Shown: piece by piece, positions 1 to 12,300 of the stretch
How the letters are laid out: each line of letters starts with the position of its first letter
Numbering within the stretch: the stretch's first letter is position 1
Origin: Echiichthys vipera
Taxonomy: Eukaryota; Chordata; Actinopteri; Perciformes; Trachinidae
Length of the DNA stretch: 64,000 bases
Reading direction: 5' to 3'
Assembly (NCBI GenBank): GCA_963691815.1
Contig: OY829659.1
Span: 14,474,179 to 14,538,178 of the forward strand
Notes under the pieces: generated by a model
What the model saw: the letters and a program-made list of their open reading frames with translations, nothing else
Database searches by the model: none
Told to the model about the DNA's origin: nothing
Translations under genes and position numbers: made by a program

Positions 1-2507
1 ACAGAACACGTACTGTTTATGTCCATGTTCTGACCCACGCTTGCGTTTTCTTCCGCCGTAGGGCTTTATGTGTTTTAAACATATGAACCGTATGCATATT
101 TACTGATCAGCTCAGTCTTTGTGTGTCACCTGCTGCCGGCTGCCTCACTCGCTGGGCGAAGAAATAAAGTCAATTGATCAGATAAACACTGTTGGAGCTG
201 ATATGAAAACTATTTTGGTTTGGTGAATGACTGTCAGTCAGCTAGTGAAGGCAGGTTATCCAGCAGCTGTCACTCGGCTCAGGAGTTCCTGACAGACCAC
301 GGTTCTCTCTACTCTTCAAATACGGAAGCTTTGGGTCCATCAGGGTCCGATACTGTGACTATAACTTGTATCCTGATGTTAAAGAAGCTGCGGGGACTCA
401 CAAGTTCCGTGTTTGTGTTACTGCACTATCTTCTTGCAGTGCTTACAGCTTATATATTGTCCTGGTCTTAGCTGTCACTCTGTTGCAGTTTCCACTTAAC
501 ATATTGATATGGCGAGACCTTGATGAGAAATATCGTCACATTTTAATCGCGAGATCTCGAGGGATGATATCTTGTCATTCCTAACAATGTTGCTTTGTAT
601 TTTTCAAATTTCCTGTCAATCTATGGCAGAATGATTACAAACTATACTATGTATTAATATTTAATATTGGGTATAATATAGATTTTTGAAATTGAGAACA
701 TAACCTCTGACAAATCCATACATTTCTCTTCACACCAAACCCCTCGTTTTGTGGCTGGGGGTTATACAAACTTTGATGCTAATTTCCACCGGAGCTGCTC
801 TGTTGTGTGAAAGATTCAAACAGCTAATTATTAGGCCACGATAGTCCGAGAAATGTATTGTACGCCTGACATTTCCCTTAAATGACACCCTTTGCCTTCA
901 ATACCCCGCTATTTTGCAAGTGGGATTTTGAATTAACACTATCTGATAGACAGTGAGAGAAACAAGAAGAGATGGAGATGGAGCCAGAGAAAGAGTGAGT
1001 GGGTAAGAGATTAAAATGGATTCTGAGTGAATGGTAGTGAAATGGAAATAGACAGAATAATAGAAAACAGCCCAAGATAGAGATTGAGAGTGAATGGGGA
1101 GACAGCCAAAGATCGACGGACTAAGATCGAGGATTATAATGCAAAGATAGCAGGCAAAGGAAGATACAGGGAGAGTACGAGACAAACGAGACAGAGAACG
1201 ATAACAACAGAATGCAGTGAGCATATGTGAGGAAACAGAGAGAGAAAGAGAGAGGAAGAAAGCAGCGAACACATGAGTTGTCCTCCCTCCCCCTGTAGGG
1301 CTAAGAGACCAGTGTAAATGAGATCGACTCATTTCCAACACATTGACACAACCACCCACCCCCATCTGTCTTTGACAGACACGCCCTCGTACACACAGGG
1401 ACATGGGTACACACAAACACACAAGCAACTGCAACCAGAGATGAAAGGAATCAATAGATTATAAGCAGACATCTGAAGAGTCCAGTCTACTCCCGGGAGG
1501 ATCAACCATAATTGGTCCAGACAAACAGCTAAAGGACAACACCAATAACAAAGCTTCCATACACACACACCAAATGCAGCAATTAATAAATCAGAACAGG
1601 AATAGCAAATTAAATCTATGAACAAATATCGACAGGGCTTTGAACACATCATTATCCATGGTCTATTGTTGTGGTTTGCCTGTTTCCGCATGTTTGCACC
1701 AACATTTGCATATTTAAATGAGTGACCATCACATCTGCATGTATGCCAGGCTAGGGTTTGATATTTGGTGTTGGTTTTCTTTTGCTGGTTTGTAGCTTGT
1801 TAGAGGTTGGTCGTTAAACAATTCCAGGGTTTAGCTTTCATATCAGGCTGGAGGGTGGTGATTGAATGAAAAGCTGTGGGACTCAGAATACTTAAACGAG
1901 AGGTTGAAGTCATATAGAGCTCTTGTTATTGACATCAGACACTGTACATCAGTGCTTATGTGTGCCACTCTGTGTATGTGACCTGTGAAAGATCAAGAGA
2001 TGGAATCCCCACTGTGTCCCTCTAAATCAAGGGTGAAAGAAGCAAGTATCTGGTCCATTTAATTGATTTAGTCCATCAGCAGTGTTACAAGAGGCGTGAC
2101 TGAGGACCACATTCAACAGCACAGTGATCCCTTAAGGTGGGATCGCTCAGTCAATCTCTTTAGATCTTCATAAGCACCAAAACGTCTGAATAAATAGAGG
2201 GGTAAAACGCTGTAAGTGTAGTATGCTTCAAGTCTTGTTTGTGTATGAGATTCAAGGCTGTGCTTTCAGTTTTTCTATTGTGACTCACTGGATTTACAAA
2301 ACAGAGTGCTGCAGGAATGAGTCTTATAACCCAGAAAGTTACCATTTTTGTGCTTCCGGTTCCGTCTCAAAGTCGATGTTTGTTCTCTTGTGGTTTTTTT
2401 TTTAATGGGATTTTGGTTAGATGCCTGAAATAATGTCTGGGGTTAAAGGAGATTTTTTTTTCGTTCTAACAAGCAGCTAACTGACACCATAGAGGTTGTC
2501 TAGGACA
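1..2507. other. Non-coding stretch, no gene recognised
   Basis: No homology-like peptide, splice-bounded exon or RNA gene was recognised here. Open frames such as 220-471 (+) and 898-1434 (-) are no longer than chance allows. The 898-1434 frame exists because its sense strand is purine-rich and so lacks stops in one antisense frame. The sequence is AT-rich and mostly looks unique. Confidence 0.6.
945..1265 (+). repeat. Purine-rich low-complexity tract
   Basis: The plus strand is strongly biased to A and G (GAGAGA, GAAAGA and AGAGAG blocks with few pyrimidines) over about 300 bases. This is an imperfect polypurine tract rather than a clean microsatellite. It explains the long serine- and leucine-rich antisense open frame. 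Confidence 0.65.
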
Positions 2508-2640
2508 TTTGATTTATTTATTTAAAAGGGACAATGCACATTAATTAACAAGAGCAACAAAATCACACATGTAAATGTGCCAGATTTAGCCATACAGGCT
2601 AATTTTCATCTGCAGCCCTTGGCAGGTTGAAGATTAAACA
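2508..2640. repeat. Probable old teleost interspersed repeat
   Basis: The block starts with a TTTATTTATTTAAAAGGGACA-like run and continues with a GCCATACAGGCTAATTTTCAT-type core and CAGCCCTTGGCAGG. I recall this combination from repeated sequences in many fish genomes. The family name is not known to me, no target duplication was found, and the assignment rests on memory. Confidence 0.4.
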
Positions 2641-2847
2641 TAAAACATAATCATGACGAACATGCAAAGTCAGTTGTAGGCTAGTGATAGTAACACTGAA
2701 GTCATGCGACCAGGATGTAATTCGTTTATAGCATAACGTTAGCCTATTACTTCTAGGGATTGCATTTACGGTTCAAAAATCATAAAAGTGGTGTTCATTT
2801 GTGAAGATTATCTTGCTGAACAAAATGTGTAAGTGACATAAACTTTT

Positions 2848-3016
2848 GCGGCCAGTGGAACAGTGGTTAAAGCAGTCACCCCAAGTAAAGAGGCTGAAGG
2901 TCCTCGAGGCAGCAGTGGCTGGTTCGACTCGACCATGGGCCCTTTGCTGCATGTCTCCCCTTCTCTCCCTCACCCCATTTTCTGTCTGTCCTATCTAATA
3001 AAAAAGGCTTGAAAAC
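2848..3016 (+). mobile_element. tRNA-derived SINE, copy 1
   Basis: A tRNA-like head carries an A-box-like segment (CAGTGGTTAAAGC, about 2861-2873) and a near-consensus B box, GGTTCGACTCG, at 2921-2931. These are the internal RNA polymerase III promoter elements. The body contains CCCTTTGCTGCATGTCTC and ends in an A-rich AATAAAAAAGGCTTGAAAA tail. The same order of blocks recurs at 21848-22018, so this is a dispersed family. The A box is degraded and the copy is probably old and silent. Confidence 0.88.
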
Positions 3017-3044
3017 TAAACATAAACTTTTCAGGAATAATCCA

Positions 3045-3300
3045 AAATCCAGAGAAAAAATCCCGTTGGCATTTTGTCAAGGGAACAAGGGTGATGCAAA
3101 CTTCCAGATTGGTCTATACGTCATCCCTGCAGTACTCGATTGGCGGCGTATTTCACTCGGCATTGTCCTCCCCTTTCACTGTCTCTGCTATCTATTTTGC
3201 AAGGGCACCATTCTGGGATTGGCACCACCAAGACGATTGTGATTGTTTTAAAGAAATACAAACTAGCCACAGTGTTTTCATCCCATATAGCTAAACGATA
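3045..3300. repeat. Probable teleost interspersed repeat directly after the SINE
   Basis: The core GGCACCACCAAGACGATTGT followed by GATTG-TTTAAAGAAATACAAACTAGCCA matches a repeat I recall from many percomorph genomes. Ends and class were not determined. An open frame at 3009-3242 crosses it, but I see no known protein in it. Confidence 0.45.
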
Positions 3301-5794
3301 ATGGTTGAAGCCAAACCATTCTCTGTTGAGCTACTGCTGCCTTTGGGGCATGGAAAACTAGGACTCCCCGGGATCTCTGGATAGGTCTAGCTATGCAGGA
3401 CTAGTTTTTCATATTAAAACGGTGACTCACAAACACTGAGGTTTCAAAACTGAATCATTTTGCGAAGAGGTGAAATAGAAATGGAAAAGATAAGCATAAA
3501 CCACAGAGTCAATAAAAGAACAAAACAGAAAGACACAGAGGAAGGTTTAGACAAGCATTTTGCATGCCCACAAAGTCAGTGCTTCAATCTTTATCAATGG
3601 AGCTGCTCAAGGCTGCACTTTGATATGACATTACAGATTAGACTCTTGAGAAAGCTGCTCATGCTTACAGATAATCTTACTGGAATGTCTTAAATTGAGG
3701 GAATGATGAAACCCTCAGTTATTTCGATATTTACAGTGACATGATGAATTATATCAAAGATTTGGTCATTAATACTTCATTCACCTTGCTCTGCCTTGGA
3801 AACATATATTTAACAGAATATTTACCATCATTTCTATGACGTGTTTGTCTTGAAATTGGGGAAATCATTATCTGTTCTTATTTGGACATACAAATGCTGT
3901 GAGTCTCATGTCTGACTGGGACTTATTAATATACTTTTATAGATGTAATGTGAATACACTGGGGTGTGGGCACAAAACCTCAACCAATTTACTGCTTGGT
4001 GTGTCATCATATTGACTGTGGAATGACACAAAATGTGGCAGGTCACCATTCACTTGATACGATAACTTTTGTCCCTGTCTGAAACACTTGCTCAGAGGAT
4101 ATAGGACAATAAATTTCACAAAAATGTTTATACGGTTTCATTTGACAGGACAGGACGGGGTTTTTTTCACCAATGTCCTCAAGCTGCAGTGGCAGATTCA
4201 GCACAACAGAATCACATTTTATTGAGATATGAGGTACATAAAATGCACAAGGCAAGATTCTAAGCATTGACAACTATGTCAGTACAAAATAGGACAAGAA
4301 GGCCTTTACTGTGCCATGTTCCAGGTGGGAACAATGTATAACTGGCAGCCGTGTGCTTTGAGTGACAGTGAGCTCTTGTCAGATTAAAAAGTCCACTTAT
4401 ATCTCATTTAATGTGATCGGTGACGGATTAACTTTGAATATGATTGTGAGACGGTGCTCAGAAAAAACAAAAACGGCTTATGACATACACAATGACATGA
4501 GGGCAAACTCAATCTTATGAAAATCATGTGATATGATCGAAAGCTCCAGCTACTAAATGGATCTTATGTAAACATGAGTTTTCTTAACTAGATAAATAGT
4601 CTTCATGGACTAAAATTGGACCGAATCGTGATTGTGACACTGCAGTTTGATAATGAGGGAGTTTTCCTCCCACAACTGTAATTTGCAAATGATTCATTAG
4701 ATGTTTAAAGCAGAGTTCTTTCACAGTTGGTAAGAATTTCCCCTAGCACTCACCACCAGCAGTCTGCTTATGTATCATCATGGTGAACTAATTGAGAGAA
4801 AGACAGGAGGTCAAAGCTGCTACCAAGTCAGGTTTGTGTATTCCATATTACTTAGGAATGTAAAGAAAAGGTGTTAGTCTAAGTGCTAGAGCATCATAAA
4901 CCCATAGAGCAGTTATGTAAATCCATGCATGTAGGGTCTATAGATGAATATCCTCCTTTATCAACCTATTGACCTGCAAGAACAGCAATTTCTTTTTCTT
5001 TTTTCATTTATCTTACCAAGGCTTACTGACATCACTTGAGAGCAAAGAAACAATGAACAGCAAAATATTTTTGTGATCTTGTTTCCTGTGAGAGCAATGT
5101 CCTATCTGTGTGTAATACTCACAAAAGCATATATCCATAAAAAAACATGAGTCTTGGGCATACTGTGGGAATAAATTATAACACAGACAGACAGACATGT
5201 CCACATTGTGCAAATATTATGGAAGTCTTTATGGAACTTGAAATGAGATGTTTTGGAACAATGTCCCTGGAAGGACTGGTGGATAGTGAAGAGGAATAAA
5301 TTAAATTTAAGTACCAGTTATTGGTAAATATTAATAAGCAGATCAAGAATAATAAATATACATGTTTAAAATATTAAAAGCAGGATAGGCTAGTTATATT
5401 AAAACTAGCTCAGAGTATCCATACCTAGGCCTGTACACTATCTAAAAACACAACAAACAAAAGAAACTGTACACACAATGCACTGGTACCATGGTTGTAC
5501 AGTATTACGGAGAACTGGATACAGTTTTCAAGGCGGAGCCTCGTTCATTCCCTTGAAAGCTGCTCAGTGGCGCACAAAGTCAAAAAAGTTCAACTTCTGC
5601 AACATACCTGGATGATTGGCGCTACTTCTGCATTACAGGAGGCCATAGAGCAGGCGCACTGGAGACTTCTGCCCATCAGGCCAGCTACTTCTGGTTTAGA
5701 AATTCGGCTAACTTGAATGGGGATTCAATTATTGAATCATGTGTTCTAGACTTGCTAAATGTTATCAGACCAAATCAATCAAATTCTGATATTA
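3301..5794. other. Unique AT-rich non-coding sequence
   Basis: I see no gene, repeat structure or RNA gene. Short open frames at 3460-3693 (+) and 4043-4273 (-) resemble no protein known to me. Confidence 0.55.
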
Positions 5795-5848
5795 ACACAA
5801 GTCATTTCACAGGGGATGTGACACCAGTCATTTCACAGGGGATGTGAC
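5795..5848 (+). repeat. 26-bp tandem duplication, two copies
   Basis: Two adjacent 26-bp units (5795-5820 and 5821-5846) share the core GTCATTTCACAGGGGATGTG and differ at one base (ACACAA versus ACACCA at their starts). A third unit is not present. It is a simple local duplication. Confidence 0.9.
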
Positions 5849-7739
5849 TCACAATCCACGGTTTAACAGATGTCTCTTTCACCATGTCAGTTAATGGGAA
5901 AATGTATATTGGTTATGTTAAACTAAACTAAACTGTACCCTACACTGTATATTGATTAATAATTTCACTGCGTGTCATTGTCTGCCCTGCTGCTGGTCGT
6001 TTGAAATTCGCCAGTCAGAACCCGCGCAGACAAGTAAGAAACAGTCAAGAAACCTAGTTACTCTTCTACTCTGGACTGCAAAGATTATTATTGCAATTAA
6101 AATTTGATCAATTGTGCAGCCCTTCCAATCACGCTACCAGAGGTAAAAAGAAAAAAAAAACTCTACATGGAAAATTTAACCAATCAACAAACAAATTTAA
6201 TCTTGGCCTGTTCATGATTTACGGAACCTATACTTGGTCCAGCTCTCTGTATACTTACACTGAACCCTCATATGAATTTAAAAAGGAGAATTCACACTCT
6301 AACATCCTGAAATTGCTTTCTGGTTATTGCAAAAGACCATGAAACAGATGCACTGTAAATATCATCTTCACATTCTAACAACTGTTTGTAGTTAGAAGTT
6401 TGTTTGGAAAAAGGTCTTGTAGTCTGAGATGATGAGGACTGATTTGGAGGACATGAATTCTACTGACTGGCAGAACATTTTAGTGTTTGCCCTCCATGTG
6501 CATGTTTAAACAAATACTCAAACACAACATGTGACCTTTATCTTTGATTCAGTCTAGACTTGATGTGAAGGTCAGGGAGGCTAATCACAGAGACTAACTG
6601 AACCCACTTCAATGATCCGGAAATATTACTTTGACGCTGTGTGAATATAGGGTTTATAAACCTTGTCATTACAGCTTTGATATTTGGTATGATTTTTGTG
6701 GTCAGGATAATGGTAAATGCAGCCTATGTAATAGAAAAGAGAGGTTTGCTGTAAAACTGCTGATCCTTTTAACCTTTTCTATCTCTGGCAAATGACACTG
6801 ATCAAAGGAAAAGACCATGTGCTTTTGTATTTGCAAAGAAACAGGTTGAGAAAAATGAATATAGACAGAGCTATTTACTCATTTCCCGTCAGTGCTAAGA
6901 TCCTGCAAGCCATTTCATGATAAAACTTCCCTTAATACCTCCCCTTTCCTGTCGACTCCAATCCTCCACCTTCCCTGATTTACTTGCTCAGTCGGCCGTA
7001 TACCTATCCCTCCCGCCGCACTGCCCTCTATTCAGTCTTTTCTCAGAGAGACGTTTAAAGAACTTCTCTGAAATACTAAGCAGTCTACTTAAAACAGAAA
7101 TACTTTGCTACGTTTACCATTATGTTCCTTATTAGGCCTAACCCTAAAGACACTCTTGCATGATGGCTAGGGCGGGACTCATTTTAGTGAAGAATCGAAT
7201 AATTGTGTGGGGGAAAAAAACACACACACACATGTGTGTCTTTTCAATTCAACCATTATCTCACAATGTTTTGTTTCAGAATAGACTTCCATTTTTGTGT
7301 GTATTTTTGTTTTTCGACCTAAAAAACATTTATTCTAGGCTGTAATTTTGTCTTCTAATGGTTAAATAAAAAATAACTGTGGTTTGGGGTTGCTGTAACT
7401 GTTGACCCTTTTTTTTAACAGCTTTCACATACTGTCTATTTTTTTGTATACTTTTACTAACAACTGTAAGTGCTAAATGGACGCAGACAACTGATCACGC
7501 AGCTTTGAGTGGTTGTGTGAGTGTGTATTTGCGAGTCTAAATATGAGTTTGGGTTAATTTGAATTAAACTGAACATCCATTCTCTCACCTCATGCTCTCT
7601 GTCTCTCCAGAGATGATTCTTTTTCTTCTAATTACTATTATGTATTTTCTTAGGACCTTTTCCGTTTCAGGATTAACTGCAAATGTGTTTACAGTTAGAT
7701 TAGCTATCCTGTCACATTTGCTCTCTGTGATTTAGTGGC

Positions 7740-7742
<3 letters not shown>
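5849..7742. other. Unique AT-rich non-coding sequence
   Basis: No recognised gene or element. It holds only short homopolymer runs (A-rich at about 6147, T-rich at about 7410). The open frame at 6091-6342 runs through the A-rich tract and shows no recognisable protein. Confidence 0.5.
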
Positions 7743-7820
<78 letters not shown>

Positions 7821-7845
7821 GTGTACATGTGTGCTTGTGTGTGTT
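7743..7845 (+). repeat. (GT)n microsatellite
   Basis: A pure alternating GT run covers 7743-7815, followed by an imperfect continuation with GC, AC and CT interruptions to about 7845. It produces spurious cysteine-valine and histidine-threonine open frames on the two strands. The length makes it likely to vary between individuals. Confidence 0.97.
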
Positions 7846-9744
7846 GGTAACAGGCTGTTGTGTGTATTTATTCTTTGGAGAGGGTTTAGGTGATTTAGTG
7901 GCAGTGGAGCAGAATGCAGACCAGCCAGGGCAAGCAGGAGCTCAGACGGTTCTGTGGTTGTGACACGAAACGATAACCATTTAGCGATTGTCATGTCCCT
8001 TGCTATTGCACAGCTTTTCAAAAGATCTACAACTAATTAAACACTGCTTTGGTTTGGGTCTGCACACATAAGGTGAATGAGCAATGGATGGAGTAAAGCG
8101 TTCTCTTTTCCTGGAGGAGGAGTAGGGGGCACAGCACAGGGACTGGTTTGATTTCAGAGATAACAGCAGTGACCCTGAGTTAATTGGCAATTAGAGAGCT
8201 GCCAGCATTATTGTTAAAGGCTATAATTAGGATTCTCTCACATAAATGTTTGTGCTTGTGCCAGGTCTGTGTCAGTGACTCGCCCATAGGAGGTATGTTT
8301 TCAGTTTCTTACACAACCCTGTTTGTTTGTCATCTGCAAACCCAGGTGTTTTTTTTTTTTTCACTTGCTCCATCTTTTTCTGTCATGGCAACAGCACGGA
8401 CATTTAGGTAGACTGCACTACTTTTACTTTTGTGCTCAAACGACTATCTAAAGAAACATGGTGCATGGATGGATGGATAATGATTAGTATGAACCATATG
8501 AAATATAAATTGAAGATAAGTAGAGATCATCTTGTTATGGAATCACACAAAGTGGGGGATGGGTTTTACTCAATTTATTGCTACATCTTTCATAGTTCCC
8601 TCTACTGTAGGTGTCTCTAGGACCTCACTTTGTCATGATGAGACACACACACAGACACACATCGCTGTCACGGGTGGTAAATAGCCAGTAACTCATAGGA
8701 AAAGGTGATTACAAAGTAAAAAAAATGTGCAAGAATGATTGTTGTGTAAAATATAAAATACAAAAGGAAGATAAATGCAAATTGTGCATTGTTTGTGTTT
8801 TACCTGGATGACGTGATGTGATGACCGAAATACCATTGTGCCTGTGTAAAAACATTAGCAAAAAAAAAAACATTTCTTGCGTGGCGTGTGTGTGTAGACG
8901 ACATTTTCATGATTGCAACAGCTAATTTTTCCACCTTGCAGTGTTAAGAGGGGGATGATAAGGGAGGGAAGGGAAGAGAGTGAGGTGCTTCCACTTTGAA
9001 ATCCATCTTTCTAAGGATGGAAACCCTACTGAGAGCCTCAGGCTTTGTCCTCCTTTCAGTCCCCTTAGTGAATGCCTTTGTGTATTTGTACATGTATGTA
9101 AGGTAGATAGTCAATGGTTTTAGTCCTGGTATCAGCCACTGGTGTCAGTCTAGTCTCCTATTCTCCTGTGTGCACTTGTCTGTTTGTCATATAACTTTGA
9201 GAGGCCTTCATGGCAGCTGCCACTGTAACTGCTGGAAGGATATCTCAAGAATATACTGAACAGGTACTTGCCTTCTTCAGCTCCACTAAGGCTCTGTTTC
9301 CAGAGCCTCGCCGAATACTTACTACAGATGTGTGACATTATGTGAGGCTTAATGTTCAACTGTCATGCTATTTTTTAGCTTACCTTAATTCACAAGAGTG
9401 CTATTTCAGAGAAGTTTCATAATTCTAAAGTGTAGTAAATGTAATAGCAGGTCCCCCCAGTTAAAACCGAAAACTCCCCTGATAAATGAATAGCATTCCG
9501 GTGTATTTTCCCTCTAGAACAAATCTTCTTCTGCCTCATTAAAGGTTCTGTGCTTGACATTCAGACCATTTATATAGCAGCAAAACAATATTTGTTATGT
9601 AAAGATATAGTGGAGTAATTGCATCAGAGAATGAAGTCACACTCCCTTATATGTGTTGTAATTCTACCCTTATCTGTTCTTTGTTTTGGTAGCCAGTCCC
9701 TGGAATTGGTATTTGACAACCTGGGAATGAGAATGGGTTATTTA
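7846..9744. other. Non-coding; small homeodomain-type motif cluster near 8180-8230
   Basis: No gene recognised. The segment 8178-8232 packs TTAATTGGCAATTAG and TATAATTAG, which resemble homeodomain binding cores, into about 50 bases. The rest appears unique, with short T runs (about 8347-8361) and A runs (about 8861-8871). Confidence 0.4.
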
Positions 9745-9759
9745 AACTGTTGGCCCCTC

Positions 9760-9895
9760 CCTTATTAGAACAGCCTGATAATAAGGAGTTGCAATAATCT
9801 AGCCTAGAAGTAAGAAATGCATGGACTATAGATTTTCTGCATCTTTTTGAGACACAATATTCCTGATTTTTGCATTGATACTTCGGTGAAAAATG
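9760..9895 (-). pseudogene. LINE reverse-transcriptase fragment (L2-like)
   Basis: On the minus strand two adjacent frames read NAKIRNIVSQKDAE and then, after a one-base shift, VHAFLTSRLDYCNSLLSG. The HAF-SRLDYCN-LLSG block is characteristic of the C-terminal part of reverse transcriptases of L2-like (Maui-type) fish LINEs. Reverse transcriptase copies the element RNA into DNA at the target site. Only about 45 codons remain, the frame is broken, and the downstream sequence no longer matches, so this is a dead fragment. The family assignment is from memory; membership of the non-LTR group is well supported by the motif. Confidence 0.78.
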
Positions 9896-10150
9896 TAGTT
9901 CACGGGTACAGGTAGTGCACAGTGCATTAGCTTGCCAGTGGGAGTATTATTGCCATTGTTAGCTCACGGCTAGCACTGGCATTACGGCTCAGCCTCCTCC
10001 ATGGTTGCTCAGAGGGGAAAGCCATGTGCAGCCATTTCTGGCTCAGACTCTGAATGTCAATCAAAGTATGATGAGAGTTGTGTAGAGGCAATCCCTGTCC
10101 AGACTGTTTTTTTTTTTTTAGTATTTCAAATTCTGCACCTTTAAACTGTT
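9896..10150. repeat. Probable MITE end (CTGCACCTTTAAA terminus)
   Basis: The right side ends in TTCAAATTCTGCACCTTTAAA, a terminus I recall from short teleost inverted-repeat elements. I could not find a matching left terminus (TTTAAAGGTGCAG) nearby, so this would be a one-ended fragment. Confidence 0.35.
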
Positions 10151-10175
10151 ACTTGTCTTAACAATGGCATGTGAG

Positions 10176-10958
10176 CAGTGGCGGCTGGCCCATAGAGGGC
10201 ACTTGGACTGTATGGGCCCCTCCTGCTCTGCATCAAAAGTTTACAGGTCTCAGACGAGATTGAGGGCGATTTTGGAGTGCCCATTGGTTCCACATACACA
10301 CTCATTAAGAGGTTGCGCATGCAGCTTGCTGTGCTGTAAGGACAAATACATGGGACCTTGGAACCACTCCCCTAATCTTTCCCCAAGTCTCGCCTGTTGT
10401 GTTTCTGATGGGTGATTGACAGACTACGTGTGACCGGAAACTAAAACCATAGTTGTAGTGGGAGGGACCACAACATGGAGCCAACCGATGTTCTTAATTG
10501 TCAGATCTCTCAAACTAAATCTGTTTAAGGAAAGATCACTAACATACAAACTTGTTAAACAACTTGGACTACGAATACAATTGACCGTTTAACAAGAGGT
10601 TTGTAAAAACTTCAAATCTAACTCAACGTTGTGATGCTATATATATATATATATATATATATATCATATATCATTGAACATTCAGTTCAATTATTTGCAA
10701 AATTCAATATGGAAACATCTAAAAGAAAAATGTTTAGTTATGTTCACTTCAGCAACAACATTGCATCAATCAATCATTATCTTAAATCGATGTCTCTGAG
10801 GTCATTGATAGGACCCAAATATGAACTGTCTGTGAACATTATATTGACACACAATCTTCTCACTGTGTCTTGCCAGGAGAGGTTATACTTTTCTGAGAGA
10901 AAGTCCGCTATATTTATGACAAAGCTACCCCTGAAATAAATTCTACCAGCGGCCACTG
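10176..10958. mobile_element. Non-autonomous hAT-type element with target-site duplication
   Basis: The left end CAGTGGCGGCTGG (10176-10188) and right end CCAGCGGCCACTG (10946-10958) are 13-bp terminal inverted repeats differing at one position. The 8 bases outside the left end (CATGTGAG) and right end (CATGTGGA) agree at six of eight positions, fitting the 8-bp target duplication that hAT transposases make. The CAGTG start is typical of hAT. The 783-bp interior holds no recognisable transposase and contains a (TA)n run at 10638-10664. It is therefore a dependent, probably old, copy. Confidence 0.8.
10638..10664 (+). repeat. (TA)n microsatellite inside the hAT element
   Basis: A 27-base alternating TA run. 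It lies in the interior of the 10176-10958 element and opens the short frame at 10631-10939, which has no recognisable domain. Confidence 0.95.
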
Positions 10959-12205
10959 CATGTGGAAATAGATTTTGTCATGTAATATCCTTGAAACATC
11001 CCGGAAATACAGACAGAAAAATATAGAAATGAATCCCCATTAATCCTCCATCATTGTGTTTTTGCTGTTGAATCTTGCAGTCATCAGGATCCTGTTCACC
11101 GTTTATTTCAGCTTTATATGAGTCTGTTGTTTTAGGACATAGTCATTTGCTTTAAGGACCTTGGAGTCCAAAGACCAACTTGCTCGGGGGAACCTTTAGC
11201 ATACACAATTAAAAATATATCAGCATCACATAAATACAGTCTTGTTTTTGAATATGAATTTTAATGTGCTTGCCTGGTTATTTTGTATGATCCCCCCATC
11301 GCACCACCACCACCACCCCACTCCCCAGTCTTTTGTACTTAAGTTTCATTTTTTTATTCAGTAGATATGTTTGCCTCCCTTTTATGTTGTATCTATAAAG
11401 CAATTTCAAATTTCAAAAGAGCCTACAAAGTATGCATGCGTAAATGCCCACAAATGCATACACACTCAAGCATGATACAAATACATGCTGTCGGCACATG
11501 AATATGACTATAATCTACATTGTATTGTTATTGTGCAAGGTAACAAGAGAGGGAAAAAATGTCTCCACCACCTCTAACGCCTCAATTCAGGTTACAGCTT
11601 CATTCATGTTTTCCATAGCACCTTACTTTCCACCGTATCCCCTTACACTACCTCATATTCAGACAATTTGTGCAGTATAAACATTTCAAAATGGGGGGGG
11701 CAAACAGAAAGTTTAAGATTCTTTTGAAGTGGTCGACAGTTGGGTTTTCAAGATGCCCAATCCTCTGCTTATCCCTTCAGGAAACTATTTGCTCCCTTAC
11801 ATTCCCTTCTTTTCAACAGAGTATTTGGTCAGCTAGTTTGAAGAGAAGGTTGATGACATCCTAAAAAAAACTTACCCCAAACCATGACCCTTCTTCGCTT
11901 TCCCACAAACTTTTTTAACCTCACTGATTATACTTCTCTCACTCCGGTCTCTCTGGGCGAGGTTTTGAAACCGGTGTCCTCCAGCTAACCCCACCAGAGA
12001 CTTGATTGCACTTTACACAGCTCCTAGTTCAAATCCGTGTCTCTTCACAGCTGGACTGCAATGTTTTATGGTTGCTTTGGCTCCCCCCTATTCTCTATTT
12101 GGAATCCTGTTATCTGATCAAGAATCTTCCAGTTGGTAGCTTCCATCCTCAGCTCCATCCTGCTGGAACCTGAAAACTGTCCACATTCAATACAATGTGA
12201 AAACA
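10959..12205. other. Unique non-coding sequence
   Basis: No gene or element recognised. Minor features are a C-rich stretch near 11290-11325 (CACCACCACCACCCC) and a G run at 11692-11700. Confidence 0.5.
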
Positions 12206-12300
12206 AGGTGATACTTTATTGATCTTGCACGGCACACAACGAGGTCAGAGCGCAGCAGTACACTGAGCACAAAGTTGGAGGGAATTTCAAGTCTTTGTAA
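12206..12300 (+). repeat. Probable teleost LINE 3' tail fragment
   Basis: GGTGATACTTTATTGATC followed by a short unique part resembles the ACTTTATTGATCCC motif found at the ends of many fish retroelement copies. The family cannot be named from this piece alone. Confidence 0.4.

Noticed and set aside
220..584. Overlapping open frames (83 and 72 codons), one with a hydrophobic C-terminus
   Set aside because: No start context, splice signals or similarity to any protein I know; length is within chance.
898..1434. 178-codon minus-strand frame
   Set aside because: Produced by the purine-rich plus strand, with low-complexity serine/leucine composition.
7740..8021. His-Thr and Cys-Val repeat proteins
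   Set aside because: Direct translations of the (GT)n/(CA)n microsatellite.
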